A stretch of 64,000 nt of DNA from Paraburkholderia acidisoli (lineage in GTDB: Bacteria; Pseudomonadota; Gammaproteobacteria; Burkholderiales; Burkholderiaceae), in contig NZ_CP046916.1 of assembly GCF_009789675.1 (NCBI RefSeq), positions 930,001-994,000 of the forward strand. The letters run 5' to 3'. The position numbers and the translations under genes are program-made. The notes beneath the pieces are model-generated. The model did no database searches and had not been told where the DNA came from. It saw nothing but the letters and a program-made list of their open reading frames with translations. Of the stretch, positions 1-9,780 are shown in pieces (the first letter of the stretch is position 1; every line of letters begins with the position of its first letter).

Positions 1-606
1 GACCTGCCGCAAGCCGTTGAGCCCATAGTTGCGGCCCGCCATGCGCAGCGTGGCCGGCACGCCGAGAAAGCCCGTGTACATGTTGAGCGCGAGCGGCCAC
101 AGCACCGCGTGCACGAGCACGAACAGCAGACTGCCCGTGCCCAGCCCGAACCACAGCAGCGCGATGGGCAGCAAGGCGATGGAGGGCAGCGGGTTGAACA
201 TCGCCGTGAGCATCGAAAGCAGATCGCGGCCCATGCGCGTGGATACGGCGAGCGAGGTCAGCGCGAACGCCAGCACCACGCCGATCGCGTAACCGCGTAG
301 CAGCACCGACATCGAGATCCCGGTTTTCACGAGCAGTTCGCCGCTCACGATGCCCTGAACGAATGCGCGGAGCGTGGCGCCGAAGGTCGGCACCAGCAGA
401 TCGTTGGCGACGATACGCGCCGTGATCTCCCAGCCCGCGATCAACACCAGCGCGATCAGCGTGCGGCGCAGCCAGCCCGAGTCGAGCACGCGGCGCGCGA
501 GCGGCAGCGGTGCGGAAATCTCGGCGCGCGCGACGGGTTGCAACGGCCGTTCGTATTCGCCGCGCACGGGCGGCAGCGGCGGCAAGGAGGCGTGGGGCGT
601 ACTCAT
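1..606 (-). CDS. ABC transporter permease, SsuC/TauC/NrtB type (3' end outside window)
   Basis: The reverse strand reads M-S-T-P-H-A-S from an ATG at 606 and stays open to the window edge, so the C-terminus is missing. After a proline-rich N-terminus come hydrophobic helices and the stretch [20 protein letters not shown], a typical cytoplasmic-loop (EAA-like) region of sulfonate/taurine/nitrate permeases that docks on the ATPase. It would form the inner-membrane channel of the importer whose ATPase and binding protein lie upstream. The ATPase stop overlaps its ATG by 4 bases (ATGA at 603-606), indicating translational coupling. The substrate (alkanesulfonate, taurine, nitrate or a small organic compound) cannot be told from sequence. 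Confidence 0.88.
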   Translation of the reverse strand, partial: MSTPHASLPPLPPVRGEYERPLQPVARAEISAPLPLARRVLDSGWLRRTLIALVLIAGWEITARIVANDLLVPTFGATLRAFVQGIVSGELLVKTGISMSVLLRGYAIGVVLAFALTSLAVSTRMGRDLLSMLTAMFNPLPSIALLPIALLWFGLGTGSLLFVLVHAVLWPLALNMYTGFLGVPATLRMAGRNYGLNGLRQV

Positions 607-1574
607 GCGTGAACTTCCTCGGGATTCGTATCGAACAGCAAACGGTGAATGCGCGCGACGCTCTCGCGAAAGTCCACGCCACCCAGGCTCGCATGCGAAT
701 AGTCGTGACTGTTCAGCTCCGCGCGCACGCGCCCCGGATGCGGCGACAGCAGCAGAATCCGGTTGCCGATCACGAGGGCTTCCTCGATCGAATGCGTGAC
801 GAACAGCAGCGTGAATCGTTCGTCCTCCCAAAGACGCAGCAACTCCTCCTGCATCTTGCGGCGCGTGAGCGCGTCGAGCGCCGCGAACGGTTCGTCCATC
901 AGCAGGACGCGCGGCTGCATCGCCAGTGCGCGGGCAATGGCCACGCGCTGCTTCATGCCGCCCGAAAGCGTGTGCGGATACGCGTTCGCAAACGCCGCGA
1001 GCCCGACCTTGTCGAGATAATGCAGGGCACGCTCGCGCGCTTCGGCGCGGCTTACCTTGCGCGCCACGCGCAGCGGAAACGCCACGTTCTCGACCACGGT
1101 TTTCCACGGCGGCAACTGATCGAACTCCTGGAACACCACCACGCGATCGGCGCCGGGACCGCTCACGGTTTCGCCCGCCAGCGAGATCGAACCGGCCACC
1201 GGCTCGATAAAGCCCGCGATAGCCTTGAGCAAGGTGGATTTGCCGCAACCCGAAGGGCCGAGCAGCACGAAGCGGTCCGCGCCGTAGACATCGAAACTCA
1301 CGTCTTGCGTGGCGCGCACGATGCGCTCGCGATTGCGGTATTCGAGGCTCACGCGCTCGATGGCGAGCAGGCGTTCGCTGCGCGCCGACGGGGACATCGG
1401 CAATTCGGGCGGCAGCGTGCTTTCCGCCGGCACACGGCGCGCGTCCGCGCGTGCGGGAGACGCGGCGGCGGCGTCCGATGCGCCATGCCAGATTCGGGAG
1501 GTGGTGACGTTCACGATAGCCTGGTCAGCAGAGAAAACGACAACATACGAGCATTCGCCGCCACGCCCAACCAA
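603..1574 (-). CDS. ABC transporter ATP-binding protein, SsuB/TauB/NrtD type
   Basis: The 323-residue frame carries a full nucleotide-binding domain: Walker [10 protein letters not shown] at residues 106-114, a Q-loop near 149 ([13 protein letters not shown]), signature LSGGMKQR at 203-210 and Walker B VLLMDEP at 223-229, with the switch histidine in [10 protein letters not shown]. It powers the permease encoded next (4-base overlap). The first 59 residues are Ala/Pro-rich and not part of the domain. An internal ATG at residue 60 ([10 protein letters not shown]) would give 264 aa, nearer the usual size for the family, and a GTG lies at residue 21. None has a convincing ribosome site, so the start is uncertain. 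Confidence 0.9.
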   Translation of the reverse strand: MVGRGGECSYVVVFSADQAIVNVTTSRIWHGASDAAAASPARADARRVPAESTLPPELPMSPSARSERLLAIERVSLEYRNRERIVRATQDVSFDVYGADRFVLLGPSGCGKSTLLKAIAGFIEPVAGSISLAGETVSGPGADRVVVFQEFDQLPPWKTVVENVAFPLRVARKVSRAEARERALHYLDKVGLAAFANAYPHTLSGGMKQRVAIARALAMQPRVLLMDEPFAALDALTRRKMQEELLRLWEDERFTLLFVTHSIEEALVIGNRILLLSPHPGRVRAELNSHDYSHASLGGVDFRESVARIHRLLFDTNPEEVHA

Positions 1575-1669
1575 CGATTCGCCATATTCAAACGAGGCCG
1601 GCGCATAAGCGCGAAATACGCCGCTGCGACGCCCAGGAACGCGGCGTCGCGCGCGGCGCTCGGCAACAC

Positions 1670-2725
1670 TCAGCTACCGCCGGAAATAGCCGGATCGTCG
1701 AAGAAATAGTCGCGCCACGATTTCGGCTCGTTGCGGATCGCGCCCACGCGATACATGAACTGCGCGAGGCCCAGCGTATTCTGCGGCGCGGTCTGGAAGC
1801 GCACCTGCGGATCGCGCAGGATCTTGATCAGCAGATTGCGGTCGATCTTCGAATCGTTCACGCGAATATAGATGTCGGCGGCCTGGTCGGGATGCGCGTC
1901 GATGAGTTTCGCGGCGTCCACGAGCGCCGCCACGAATGCGCGGTATGTCCTGGGATTGTCCTGACGAAACTTTTCCGTCGCGTACAGCACGGTGGCCGAA
2001 CTCGGGCCACCGAGCACGTCGTACGAATTGAGCACGATGTGCGCTTTCGGATTCGCGGCGAGTTCCTGTTGCTGGAACGGCGGATTGCCGAAGTGGCCCG
2101 TCACCACGGTGCTATTGGCGATGATCGCCGCGGTGGCGTCGGGGTGCGGGATCGCCTGCGTGAGCGGGTCGAGCTTGTCGAACTGCTTGTCGCCCCACTG
2201 CTTGGCCGCCGCGTATTGCAGCACGCGCGATTGCACCGAGACCCCCACGGCCGGCACGGCAATGTGGTCCTTGCTCGTGAGGTCGGCGATAGTCTTGACG
2301 TTCGGATTCGTGCTCACGAGGTAATACGGCAGATTGCCGAGCGACGCCACGCCCTTCACGTTCTGCCGCCCGTGCGTGCGGTCCCACACCGTGAGAAGCG
2401 GCCCCACGCCCGCCCCGGCGATGTCCACGGCGCCGGACAACAGCGCGTCGTTGACCGCCGCGCCGCCCGACAGGCGCAGCCAGTCCACCTTGATGTCGAT
2501 GCCTTCCTTGCGGCCTTCCTGCTCGATGAAATGCTGATCGCGCGCGACGTTGAGCATCAGATACACCACACCGAACTGCTCGGCGATACGAATCTGCCCC
2601 TCGGCATGCGCCGGCGCCGAAACGCCCAGGCTCGCGCCAGCCAGCAACGCGACGAGCGACGCCGCGCCGGTGCGGCGCAGGGCACGCGTGCGGCGCGTGA
2701 ACGCCTTGCCAATCTTCTCGATCAT
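1670..2725 (-). CDS. periplasmic substrate-binding protein of sulfonate/nitrate-type ABC importer
   Basis: This is a 351-residue secreted protein. The N-terminus has arginines, a hydrophobic core ([13 protein letters not shown]) and a signal-peptidase site after APAHA near residue 41. The mature part ([20 protein letters not shown], then [20 protein letters not shown]) matches the NMT1/SsuA-like periplasmic-binding fold, in which substrate sits between two lobes. It is first in the ABC operon, 95 bases ahead of the ATPase. The 141 bases upstream (2726-2866) probably hold the operon promoter, but I could not identify the hexamers. Ligand unknown. Confidence 0.88.
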   Translation of the reverse strand: MIEKIGKAFTRRTRALRRTGAASLVALLAGASLGVSAPAHAEGQIRIAEQFGVVYLMLNVARDQHFIEQEGRKEGIDIKVDWLRLSGGAAVNDALLSGAVDIAGAGVGPLLTVWDRTHGRQNVKGVASLGNLPYYLVSTNPNVKTIADLTSKDHIAVPAVGVSVQSRVLQYAAAKQWGDKQFDKLDPLTQAIPHPDATAAIIANSTVVTGHFGNPPFQQQELAANPKAHIVLNSYDVLGGPSSATVLYATEKFRQDNPRTYRAFVAALVDAAKLIDAHPDQAADIYIRVNDSKIDRNLLIKILRDPQVRFQTAPQNTLGLAQFMYRVGAIRNEPKSWRDYFFDDPAISGGS

Positions 2726-2866
2726 CTTCGGGATTTCCTTGTTGTAAGCGTTGTCGTGCAGCGCGCGCTCAATCTACGTGCGCGCGAAACCGCTGACAAC
2801 GAAGGAAATCCGATACGTTTATCCGCTCGAGTCATAAAGGCGCCGCTACGGCGTACGCGCCCCGAA

Positions 2867-3787
2867 TCAAGCTTCAGGAGCCGGCTCCGCGCCGAACCGC
2901 GCCAACACGAACTCGATGAAACTCCGCAATTTCGGCGAGGTCTGTTGCTCGCGCAAATACAGCAGATTCAATTGCCGCTCGGGCGCGGCATGGTCCGGCA
3001 GGACTTCCACGAGCCGCTTCGCGCGCAGGTCGTCGTGCACGAGAATCTCCGGCAGCATGGCAATGCCGAGACCGCGCAACACGGCGCGCCGCAACGCTTC
3101 GGAGTTGTCGATTTTCAGGCGCCCGTCCACCCGCACGGCCACGCGCCCCGCCTCGCCTTGCAACACCCACTCGGGCTGCGCCGCATACCACTCGGAGCGC
3201 GGCGGATACGCGTAAGTCAGGCACTGGTGCGTGACCAGCGCCTCGGGCGTCGCGGGCGTGCCGTGCGCTTTCAGGTACGCACGCGTCGCGCACAGCACGA
3301 GCCGATACGGCTTGAGCGGCCGCGCGACGAGATCCGGATTGCCGAGCGTGCCGATGCGGATGGCCGCCTCGAAACCGTCGTTGATGAGATCCGCAACGGC
3401 GTCGGTGGCGACGATATCGAGCTTCACCTCGGGATAGCGCTCGCAATAGTCGGCGATGGCGGGAATCAGGCATTCGTTGGTGAACATGACCGGCGCGGTC
3501 AAGCGCAGGCGGCCGCGCGGCGTTGCGAGATGGTCGTGCGCGAGCCGCTCGGAATCGTCGATCAAGCCGAGGATCTCGACGCAGCGTTCGTAGTAGGTCT
3601 GACCGAACGCGCTGACCTGCTGCTTGCGCGTGGTGCGATGAATGAGCCGCGTGCCGAGCCGTGCTTCCAGGGCTTGCAGGTGCGTGCCGACCATGGTCGG
3701 CGACAGGTCGCACGCCACCGCCGCCGCCGTGAGGCTGCCGGTTTCGACCACGCGCACGAACACGGTCATCGCTTTGAGAAGATCCAT
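2867..3787 (-). CDS. LysR-family transcriptional regulator
   Basis: A 306-residue protein of normal LysR length. The N-terminal winged helix-turn-helix is clear (AMTVFVRVVETGSLTAAAVA, then LSPTMVGTHLQALEARLGTR), followed by a LysR substrate-binding domain (RLRLTAPVMFTNECLIPAIA). The form with HRTTRK after helix 3 is the common CrgA/AaeR-like subgroup. It diverges from the DHA2 efflux gene starting at 3955. By the usual arrangement it probably controls that pump and itself from the 167-base gap, where a short inverted repeat (CCGCCGCTTTACGGCGG, 3868-3884) lies. The effector is unknown. Confidence 0.92.
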   Translation of the reverse strand: MDLLKAMTVFVRVVETGSLTAAAVACDLSPTMVGTHLQALEARLGTRLIHRTTRKQQVSAFGQTYYERCVEILGLIDDSERLAHDHLATPRGRLRLTAPVMFTNECLIPAIADYCERYPEVKLDIVATDAVADLINDGFEAAIRIGTLGNPDLVARPLKPYRLVLCATRAYLKAHGTPATPEALVTHQCLTYAYPPRSEWYAAQPEWVLQGEAGRVAVRVDGRLKIDNSEALRRAVLRGLGIAMLPEILVHDDLRAKRLVEVLPDHAAPERQLNLLYLREQQTSPKLRSFIEFVLARFGAEPAPEA

Positions 3788-3954
3788 TCCCCAATAATAC
3801 CGGGTTCTGTTGTCAGGTGACCGCCGTTTATCAAGCCCGGCTTATGGAATACAGTTCGGGCTTTACCGCCGCTTTACGGCGGCTTCCGCGCATCCCCGCG
3901 ACACGGCAACTTACGCCCGTCCGGCCCGCGCGCGCCATCCTCCGCACCGACATC

Positions 3955-5349
3955 ATGCGCACACCTGCTCCTGCGCCGCGGCAATCGTCGCGGCTGGCCT
4001 TGCTCGCGACGAGTCTCGGCTTCGTCATCATCTGTCTCGACGTGACTGTCGTGAACGTCGCGCTCGCCCGTATTCGCGCGAGCCTCGCGATTGACGCGAC
4101 CGCGCTCGAATGGGTCGTCAACGCCTACACGCTGGCGTTCGCCTGCCTGCTGCTCACGGCGGGCGCGCTCGCCGACCGCTTCGGCGCGCGGCGCGTGTTC
4201 GTCGGCGGCTTCGCGGTGTTCACCTGCGCCTCGATCGGCTGCGGCCTCTCGGGCGGCGCGGCGGTGCTGGTCGCCTCGCGCGTGCTGCAAGGCGTGGGCG
4301 CGGCGCTCTGCGTGCCCTCCTCGCTGGCGCTGCTCGGCGCGGCGTTCCCCGAAGCGCACGCGCGCGCGAAGGCCGTCAGCATCTGGGCGGGCACCGCGGC
4401 GCTCGCGCTCGGCGCGGGGCCGCTGGTGGGCGGCGTACTGGTCGACCGGTTCGGCTGGCAGTCGATCTTCCTCGTCAACGTGCCGATCGGTATCGCCGGA
4501 ATCTGGCTCACGCTCGCGCACGCGCCCGACACCGTGCGTCACGCGGCGCGCCGTATCGATCTGGCCGGGCAAGCGCTCGCGGTCGTCACGCTGGCCGCGC
4601 TGACCTATGCCGTGATCGAAGGCGGCCGGCTCGGCTGGGCGAGCGCGACCGTCCTGACGAGCCTCGCGGCGGCGCTGGCCGCGGGCGCGCTGTTCATCGC
4701 CGTGGAAGCGCGCCACGCGCAGCCGCTGCTGCCGCTCGCGCTGTTTCGCAACGCCGTGCTGAACGTCAGCTCGATCACGGGCCTCACGCTGAACTTCGGC
4801 TACTACGGCCTGATGTTCGCGATGAGCCTGTTCTTCCAGACCGCGCGTCACGACACGCCGCTCGAAACCGGCATCGCCTTCCTGCCGATGACCGCCGTCG
4901 TGACCGTCGCGAACGTGATCTCGGGCCGCCTCACCGCGCGCTTCGGGCATCGTTTGCCGATGGTGGCCGGCCAGTCGCTCGCGGCGCTCGGTTACCTGGC
5001 GCTGGCGTTCATCCACGCGGACAGCAGCGCGCTCGCCATCGGCTTGCCCATGCTCGCGGTGGGCACGGGCGTGGCGCTCGCGGTGCCGTCGATCAATACC
5101 GCCGTGCTCGCGCATGTCGAAGCCACGTCCATCGGCATCGCATCCGGCGTGCTCAATACCGCTCGGCAGATCGGCGGCGTAGTGGGCGTGGGCGTGTTCG
5201 GCTCGCTCGTGCGCCCCGAGTCCGGCGATCTCGCGGCGGGACTGCACGTGGCCGTGATGCTGGCCTTTGTCATGACGCTCGCGAGCCTCGTGACGATTGG
5301 CGTGGGTCTGGCGAAACCGCGCGCGGCCGTCACGAACTGCGCGGGCTAA
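3955..5349 (+). CDS. MFS efflux transporter, DHA2 (EmrB/QacA) type
   Basis: This is a polytopic inner-membrane drug:proton antiporter. Motif D1/A signatures are visible: LDVTVVNVALARI in helix 1, then GALADRFGARRVF in the loop between helices 2 and 3, and the antiporter motif C-like segment ALALGAGPLVGGVLVDRFGW. The frame is open from 3817, but the first 46 codons are non-hydrophobic and unlike the family. I chose the ATG at 3955 (MRTPAPAPRQ), giving 464 residues. It diverges from the LysR gene. Substrate is not predictable; the family exports lipophilic drugs and organic acids. Confidence 0.9.
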   Translation: MRTPAPAPRQSSRLALLATSLGFVIICLDVTVVNVALARIRASLAIDATALEWVVNAYTLAFACLLLTAGALADRFGARRVFVGGFAVFTCASIGCGLSGGAAVLVASRVLQGVGAALCVPSSLALLGAAFPEAHARAKAVSIWAGTAALALGAGPLVGGVLVDRFGWQSIFLVNVPIGIAGIWLTLAHAPDTVRHAARRIDLAGQALAVVTLAALTYAVIEGGRLGWASATVLTSLAAALAAGALFIAVEARHAQPLLPLALFRNAVLNVSSITGLTLNFGYYGLMFAMSLFFQTARHDTPLETGIAFLPMTAVVTVANVISGRLTARFGHRLPMVAGQSLAALGYLALAFIHADSSALAIGLPMLAVGTGVALAVPSINTAVLAHVEATSIGIASGVLNTARQIGGVVGVGVFGSLVRPESGDLAAGLHVAVMLAFVMTLASLVTIGVGLAKPRAAVTNCAG

Positions 5350-5593
5350 TGGCGGGCGTGCACCACGCTCGCGCCAGGGACGCGCGCGCCGAATCCGTAT
5401 CGCGTCAGCGGATGCAAGGGTAAGCCCTGAGTCGTGGCGTAGTGAGTGCGCGGTCGATGCGAGGCGACCGTTGTATGGGCGTGACACCGGGTACGCACGC
5501 TGTTAAGGCGAACTGAGTTTTTGCCGTTAATCAGCCTGCATTGCTGCCAGGCGGGCAGCCGATCGAGACCCAATACCAACGCGCCGAAACTTC

Positions 5594-7129
5594 ATGCCTC
5601 GCACCGATTCCGTCAGCCTCAGGGCTGTCGCCTTTGTCGCCTTCACCTGTCTGTGCCTGATTGCCATGGACGTGTGGGAAGGCTGGCGCGCGCGCGCCGT
5701 GCAGCTGAAGGAGGTCGAGGTCGCGGCCTCCAATCTCTCGCGCGCCGCCGCGCAGGATGTGGAGGACACGATCACGCAGAGCGACATGGCGCTGCTCGGT
5801 ATCGTCGAACGGCTCGAATCCGAAGGCACCGACGCGCTGCCGATGTCGCGCCTGCGCCGCATGATGATCATGCGGGTGGGCCAGCTCAAATACCTCAACG
5901 GACTGTTCGCCTACAACGAGCGCGGCGAGTGCATCACGAGTTCGATTCAAACGATCTCGAGCTACCCGAATATTGTCGACCGCGAGTTCTTCACGTTTCA
6001 CAAGACGCACACGGATCCGGGGCCGCACATCGGCGCACCGGTGCGCAGCCGGATCTCGGGCAAATGGATTCTGCCGATCTCGCGCCGCGTCGATCATGCG
6101 GACGGCAGCTTCGCGGGCATCGCTGTCGCCACGATCAACATCGACTATTTCGAGGACTTCTACAGCAGCCTGAACATCGGGCAAGCGGGCGCCATCGCCA
6201 TGGTGCTCGACAACGGCACGATGATCGTGCGCCGCCCTTACGACGACAGCTTCATCGGCAAGGACGTGCGCAAGAGCACGCTCTACCAGACCTATCGCGC
6301 GCATGGCCCGGACGGCGTTTACACGAGTCCGTCCACGCAGGACGGCGTCGTGCGCATCTTCAGCTACCGGCGCGTCGATCAATATCCGCTCTTCGTCGCG
6401 GCCGCATTGTCGAAGGACGAATCGCTCAGCCAATGGTGGCGCGAGACGCTGGTTCACTCGGCGGGCGTGGGTTTGCTGGTGGCGGCGATCGGCTTCTTCG
6501 GGCTGCGGCTCACGATGCAGATTCGCCTGCGCGCGCACGCCGAAACCGAACTGATCGCGACCCAGCAGGCGCTCACGAACGCCAACAAGACGCTGCAACG
6601 GCTCGCCATGCAGGACGGTCTCACGGGTCTCGCGAACCGGCGCCAGTTCGACATGACGCTCGACGAAGAATTTGCGCGCGCCGCACGCCTGCACAGCGCG
6701 CTCGCGGTCATCATGATCGACGTCGATTACTTCAAGCAGTACAACGACCTTTATGGCCACGTGGCCGGCGACGACTGTCTGCGCGCGATCAGCCACGCGA
6801 TCCAGAACCTGATGAGCGTGCACGGCGGCTGCGTGGTCGCGCGTTACGGCGGCGAGGAACTGGCCATCGTGCTCTCGGGTAAGGACGCGCTCGACCCGCT
6901 AGCGGTTGCCGAGCGCATTGGCCGCGCGGTGGCCAATCTGCATATCACGCACGCGGGCAGCGTGCGCGGCTTCGTTACGGTCAGCGCGGGCGTGGCGTCG
7001 CTCACGCCCGCGTGCCGCCAGCCCTCGGACCTCGTGCAACTGGCCGACAAAGGGCTGTACGCCGCGAAGGCCACGGGCCGCAACCGGGCGCTGTACGGGC
7101 GGCAGCCGGGCGAGCCGTGCCCGCATTGA
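5594..7129 (+). CDS. membrane-anchored diguanylate cyclase with periplasmic Cache-like sensor
   Basis: The 511-residue protein has a signal-anchor helix at residues 8-25, a long periplasmic segment to about 280 that resembles double-Cache/PAS-like small-molecule sensors (conserved YPNIVDREFF and AGIAVATINIDYFEDFY), a second membrane helix near 290-305 and a C-terminal GGDEF domain. The active-site motif is GGEEL at about 419-423, with DGLTGLANRRQFD upstream, so it should make c-di-GMP from two GTP. I see no obvious RxxD inhibitory site before the motif. It stands alone; the 244 bases before it contain no recognisable gene. Signal unknown. Confidence 0.92.
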   Translation: MPRTDSVSLRAVAFVAFTCLCLIAMDVWEGWRARAVQLKEVEVAASNLSRAAAQDVEDTITQSDMALLGIVERLESEGTDALPMSRLRRMMIMRVGQLKYLNGLFAYNERGECITSSIQTISSYPNIVDREFFTFHKTHTDPGPHIGAPVRSRISGKWILPISRRVDHADGSFAGIAVATINIDYFEDFYSSLNIGQAGAIAMVLDNGTMIVRRPYDDSFIGKDVRKSTLYQTYRAHGPDGVYTSPSTQDGVVRIFSYRRVDQYPLFVAAALSKDESLSQWWRETLVHSAGVGLLVAAIGFFGLRLTMQIRLRAHAETELIATQQALTNANKTLQRLAMQDGLTGLANRRQFDMTLDEEFARAARLHSALAVIMIDVDYFKQYNDLYGHVAGDDCLRAISHAIQNLMSVHGGCVVARYGGEELAIVLSGKDALDPLAVAERIGRAVANLHITHAGSVRGFVTVSAGVASLTPACRQPSDLVQLADKGLYAAKATGRNRALYGRQPGEPCPH

Positions 7130-7193
7130 CGCAGGCCGCGCGGCACGGGCGCGGCAACGCCTGCACAAGGCGGCAATCGCGCGCCGGGCCGCG

Positions 7194-7460
7194 TTACGCC
7201 AGGTCGCCTGCGCGCAGGACGATGCGCTCGCCCCGATAGTCCAGTTCGACCGACTCGACGGCTTTGGCGATGGTCTGGCGGCCCAGACCGAATGCGAGCG
7301 TCAATTTTTGCGCGCTGCCGTCGGCCGCGCCGAGCTGATTCTTGGCAACGTCGCCGGGAATTTCGAATGCCCGATAGCCCCAGCCGAATTCATAGGCGGA
7401 GAACCACAGCGAATCCGCACGCACGAGCGGTTGAGTAAGTTTGACCGAAATAACATCCAT
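7194..7460 (-). CDS. hypothetical small protein (88 aa)
   Basis: I do not recognise this family. The ATG at 7460 (MDVISVKLTQ) is preceded by CCAGGGG five bases upstream, better than the TTG at 7475 in the same frame. The product is soluble, without signal peptide, cysteines or membrane helices, and has alternating hydrophobic strands (LWFSAYEFGWGYRAFEI, then VESVELDYRGERIVLRAGDL), suggesting a small beta-rich fold. It converges on the diguanylate cyclase gene 64 bases away. Codon use matches its neighbours, which supports it being real. Confidence 0.55.
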   Translation of the reverse strand: MDVISVKLTQPLVRADSLWFSAYEFGWGYRAFEIPGDVAKNQLGAADGSAQKLTLAFGLGRQTIAKAVESVELDYRGERIVLRAGDLA

Positions 7461-7806
7461 AAAAACCCCTGGCAAATGACGTCTTGGGATTTTGCCAGCC
7501 CGATTTCAATGCCGGGTGATTGAAATCGTTTTCACTTCGAAGTTTTTATTTCTGGCGTTGCGAATCAACCTTCGCAATGGTTCCGCGCATTCCCGCGCAT
7601 AGGAACAAAGATAATTAAAAGGCATGCCGCCGATGAACGGTGACGTTGCGGATCACGCGGAAGGTCATGCATCGCTCGCTGCGGAAGCGCTGGCTTTAAA
7701 AGCGCGTTTGCTGGCGTATTCCCTGGACGGCCGCCATTCGCGAATACGAGCGTCAAACGCTCTTTACATCCCGCATTAGCACTCGCGAAGCCTCACTTTC
7801 GCCACC
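7461..7806. other. intergenic stretch, no convincing gene
   Basis: The 346 bases between the small hypothetical gene and the lytic transglycosylase gene are less GC-rich near 7500-7620. An imperfect inverted AT-rich patch (7522-7551) may hold the promoter of the small gene. Open frames here (up to 63 codons) lack ribosome sites and family features. Confidence 0.4.
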
Positions 7807-9057
7807 TCATTTCGACAGATACCAAAGCGCGTCGGTATTCACATTGCTGCGGTTCGCGTTCTCCGCTGGTGCCGGGGCCGGTGCCGCGACCGTGGGGATC
7901 GGCGTGACTTGCGCCGTTGGCTCAGTCTGCGTTGCGTCCGATTGAACGTCGCCCGCCGACGTGCCCGAAGCGCCCGACTTCACGGAAACATACCAAAGCG
8001 CCCCGCTCGCGGCTGACGTGGCTTTGCGCTCGCCCGCTGGCGACGCGGCCACCGTCGCACCCGTTGGCGCTTTCGCCGCCTGCGTGGTCACGCCGCCAGC
8101 CGGCAGCGGCGCTTCGTGCGCCGTGCGCCGCGCCTTTGCCTCCGCATCGCCCAACTGAAACACCAGCGTGTCCGCAGGCGCGGAGATGACCGCATAAGGC
8201 GGCTGCGCTTCCCATTGCAGAATCACGCGGCCGCGCGGCGTCTCCGAGAAAATCGCCGGCACTTTTTTCAGGTCGCCGAATTGCACATAAATTTTGCTGC
8301 CGTCGTCGAAGACCTGCACCGGACGCGCAGCCGCCACGCCCTCGATGGTCCAGTCGAAATGGAACGTACCCGGCGTGGCGGCGGCACTTGCCGCGCCCGG
8401 CTTCGCCATCAACGCGGCCGGGGCGGACGGCGTAGTCGCCGCATGCGGCGCCAGTTTCACCTGATTGACCGCGAGGCTGGCAAACGGGTTGTACGTTTGG
8501 GGCGGCATGTACGACGGCGGAAGAATAGGCATGGGTGAATCCGGTGTATTGACGATAGACTGGGCCGCGTCATAAACCTTGTGTGCATACGCGAGCCGTT
8601 TGTCGGGCGACGAGGCGTTATACGCGCCGATAGCGATCCACGTTGGCCCGAATTGCCGGATATTCTCGGAAAGAATCCACGCGCCCACATAGGCGTTCGT
8701 GCAGGGATCGAACAGGCTTTGTTTCGTAATGCCTTCCTGCGAAAGCCGCGGCAGCCACGAACTGTTTATCTGCATCAGGCCGATATCGAACGAGCCGTCG
8801 GTATTCGGATTGATCACGTTCGTGCGTGTGCCCGATTCCACCTGGGCAATGGCCCGCATGAGTCCCACGTTGACGTGATGAAACGCCGCCGCGTCGTCGA
8901 TGCAATCGGCTTGCGCCGCGCCATGGGTGGCAATCAGCGCAATACCCACGCGAACCACGCCAAACACGCCAAACACGCCCAATCGCGCGGATCGAACCCA
9001 TCGAATTCCGCGCATTAAGCGAATTGCATCATTCCCCGCCCGTTCCCCGAACTGCAT
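7807..9057 (-). CDS. secreted lytic transglycosylase with C-terminal VirB9/TrbG-like domain
   Basis: A 416-residue exported protein. A long signal region ends at AAQA about residue 50. Residues 51-165 form an IagB/VirB1-type SLT lysozyme-like domain: CIDDAAAFHHVNVGLMRAIA, catalytic Glu74 in QVESG, then DIGLMQINSSW and GAYNAS. These enzymes cut peptidoglycan to let secretion machines or pili through. After a linker, residues about 230-303 (RPVQVFDDGSKIYVQFGDL, VPAIF, VILQWEAQPPYAVI) resemble the VirB9/TrbG/CagX beta domain of type IV secretion channels. Near-identical tags ALWYVS and ALWYLS occur in the tail and at the C-terminus. The ATG at 9057 has GAGAA upstream; an alternative is 9015. No secretion genes are adjacent. 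Confidence 0.82.
   Translation of the reverse strand: MQFGERAGNDAIRLMRGIRWVRSARLGVFGVFGVVRVGIALIATHGAAQADCIDDAAAFHHVNVGLMRAIAQVESGTRTNVINPNTDGSFDIGLMQINSSWLPRLSQEGITKQSLFDPCTNAYVGAWILSENIRQFGPTWIAIGAYNASSPDKRLAYAHKVYDAAQSIVNTPDSPMPILPPSYMPPQTYNPFASLAVNQVKLAPHAATTPSAPAALMAKPGAASAAATPGTFHFDWTIEGVAAARPVQVFDDGSKIYVQFGDLKKVPAIFSETPRGRVILQWEAQPPYAVISAPADTLVFQLGDAEAKARRTAHEAPLPAGGVTTQAAKAPTGATVAASPAGERKATSAASGALWYVSVKSGASGTSAGDVQSDATQTEPTAQVTPIPTVAAPAPAPAENANRSNVNTDALWYLSK
8946..8980. repeat. short tandem repeat in signal-peptide codons
   Basis: The unit CACGCCAAA is repeated about 2.5 times, followed by partial copies. On the coding strand it encodes the Gly-Val-Phe repeats of the transglycosylase signal peptide, so copy changes would lengthen or shorten its hydrophobic core by three residues. 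Confidence 0.6.
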
Positions 9058-9179
9058 GATCGTTATTCTCGCGATAATCCCGGCTTGATTACGGCGATTT
9101 TAACCGGCATAACGCCGCTTTGCGCCCGGCGAGTCGCTTTCGTCTTTTAGCGCGTTAATCGCGGCGCCATGCGGGCCCA

Positions 9180-9593
9180 TTATGGCCGGTTGCGCCCCGG
9201 CATCCGCAGCGCGGTCCAGACCGCACGCAACCGGCGCGCGCGATCTTCCAGCAGATACCACGCGATCCACGCGAACACGCCCGAGGTCACACCGGTCAGC
9301 ACGTGCTCCACGACCGGATGCGCGTAGCCGCTGCGATGCGAGATGAAATCGCCGAGGCAGGTGAGCACGCCGACCATCAACGCATTGCCCGTGCGCTCGC
9401 GAAACAGGCGCGCCGCGGGCGTGAACGTGAGGAGCAGCGCTAGCACGCTCGTGAAGAGGCCGGTGCGAATGGCGATGATCCAGTGCGCCGCGCTCATCAC
9501 GTTGGCCCAGCTTCCGAGCATGCAGGTCATGCACGCACAAGTGGGTTGCCAGAAGCGCTGCACGACAATGCGCAAGCGTAGCGGTAAGTTCAA
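9180..9593 (-). CDS. hypothetical small integral membrane protein
   Basis: I do not recognise the family. The reading frame encodes two or three hydrophobic helices (GLFTSVLALLLTFTPAARLF, then VLTGVTSGVFAWIAWYLLED) and ends in a basic tail. A TTG at 9593 follows AGGAGG with a five-base gap, the best ribosome site in the frame, giving 137 aa. An ATG at 9635 would add 14 residues. A CACMTCM cysteine cluster lies near the N-terminus. It diverges from the bufferin operon, with the intervening segment holding that operon's promoter. Whether it belongs to the copper response is unknown. Confidence 0.55.
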   Translation of the reverse strand: MNLPLRLRIVVQRFWQPTCACMTCMLGSWANVMSAAHWIIAIRTGLFTSVLALLLTFTPAARLFRERTGNALMVGVLTCLGDFISHRSGYAHPVVEHVLTGVTSGVFAWIAWYLLEDRARRLRAVWTALRMPGRNRP

Positions 9594-9780
9594 GATCCCC
9601 TCCTGCCATGACACGCGATTCGTCTCGCGCGTCATTCGTGAAGTGCTTGCTGATGGAAGCCGCCACGGCGACCGGCGTGACGCGAGCATGTCGCATCGTA
9701 AGCCAATTGGCCGCGGCCGGGTGGACGCCGGCGGCGATAAACGCCCTGCCAAAAAACACCGAAAAAATTTTCGCGCCGCT

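Noticed and set aside
1892..3820. Long open frame of 642 codons on the plus strand
   Set aside because: It runs antisense to the binding-protein and LysR genes, is rich in Arg/His/Ala as GC-rich shadow frames are, and has no domain.
3868..3884. Hairpin CCGCCGCTTTACGGCGG as a terminator
   Set aside because: No T-run follows and it lies in a divergent promoter region; at most an operator or structure in the leader.
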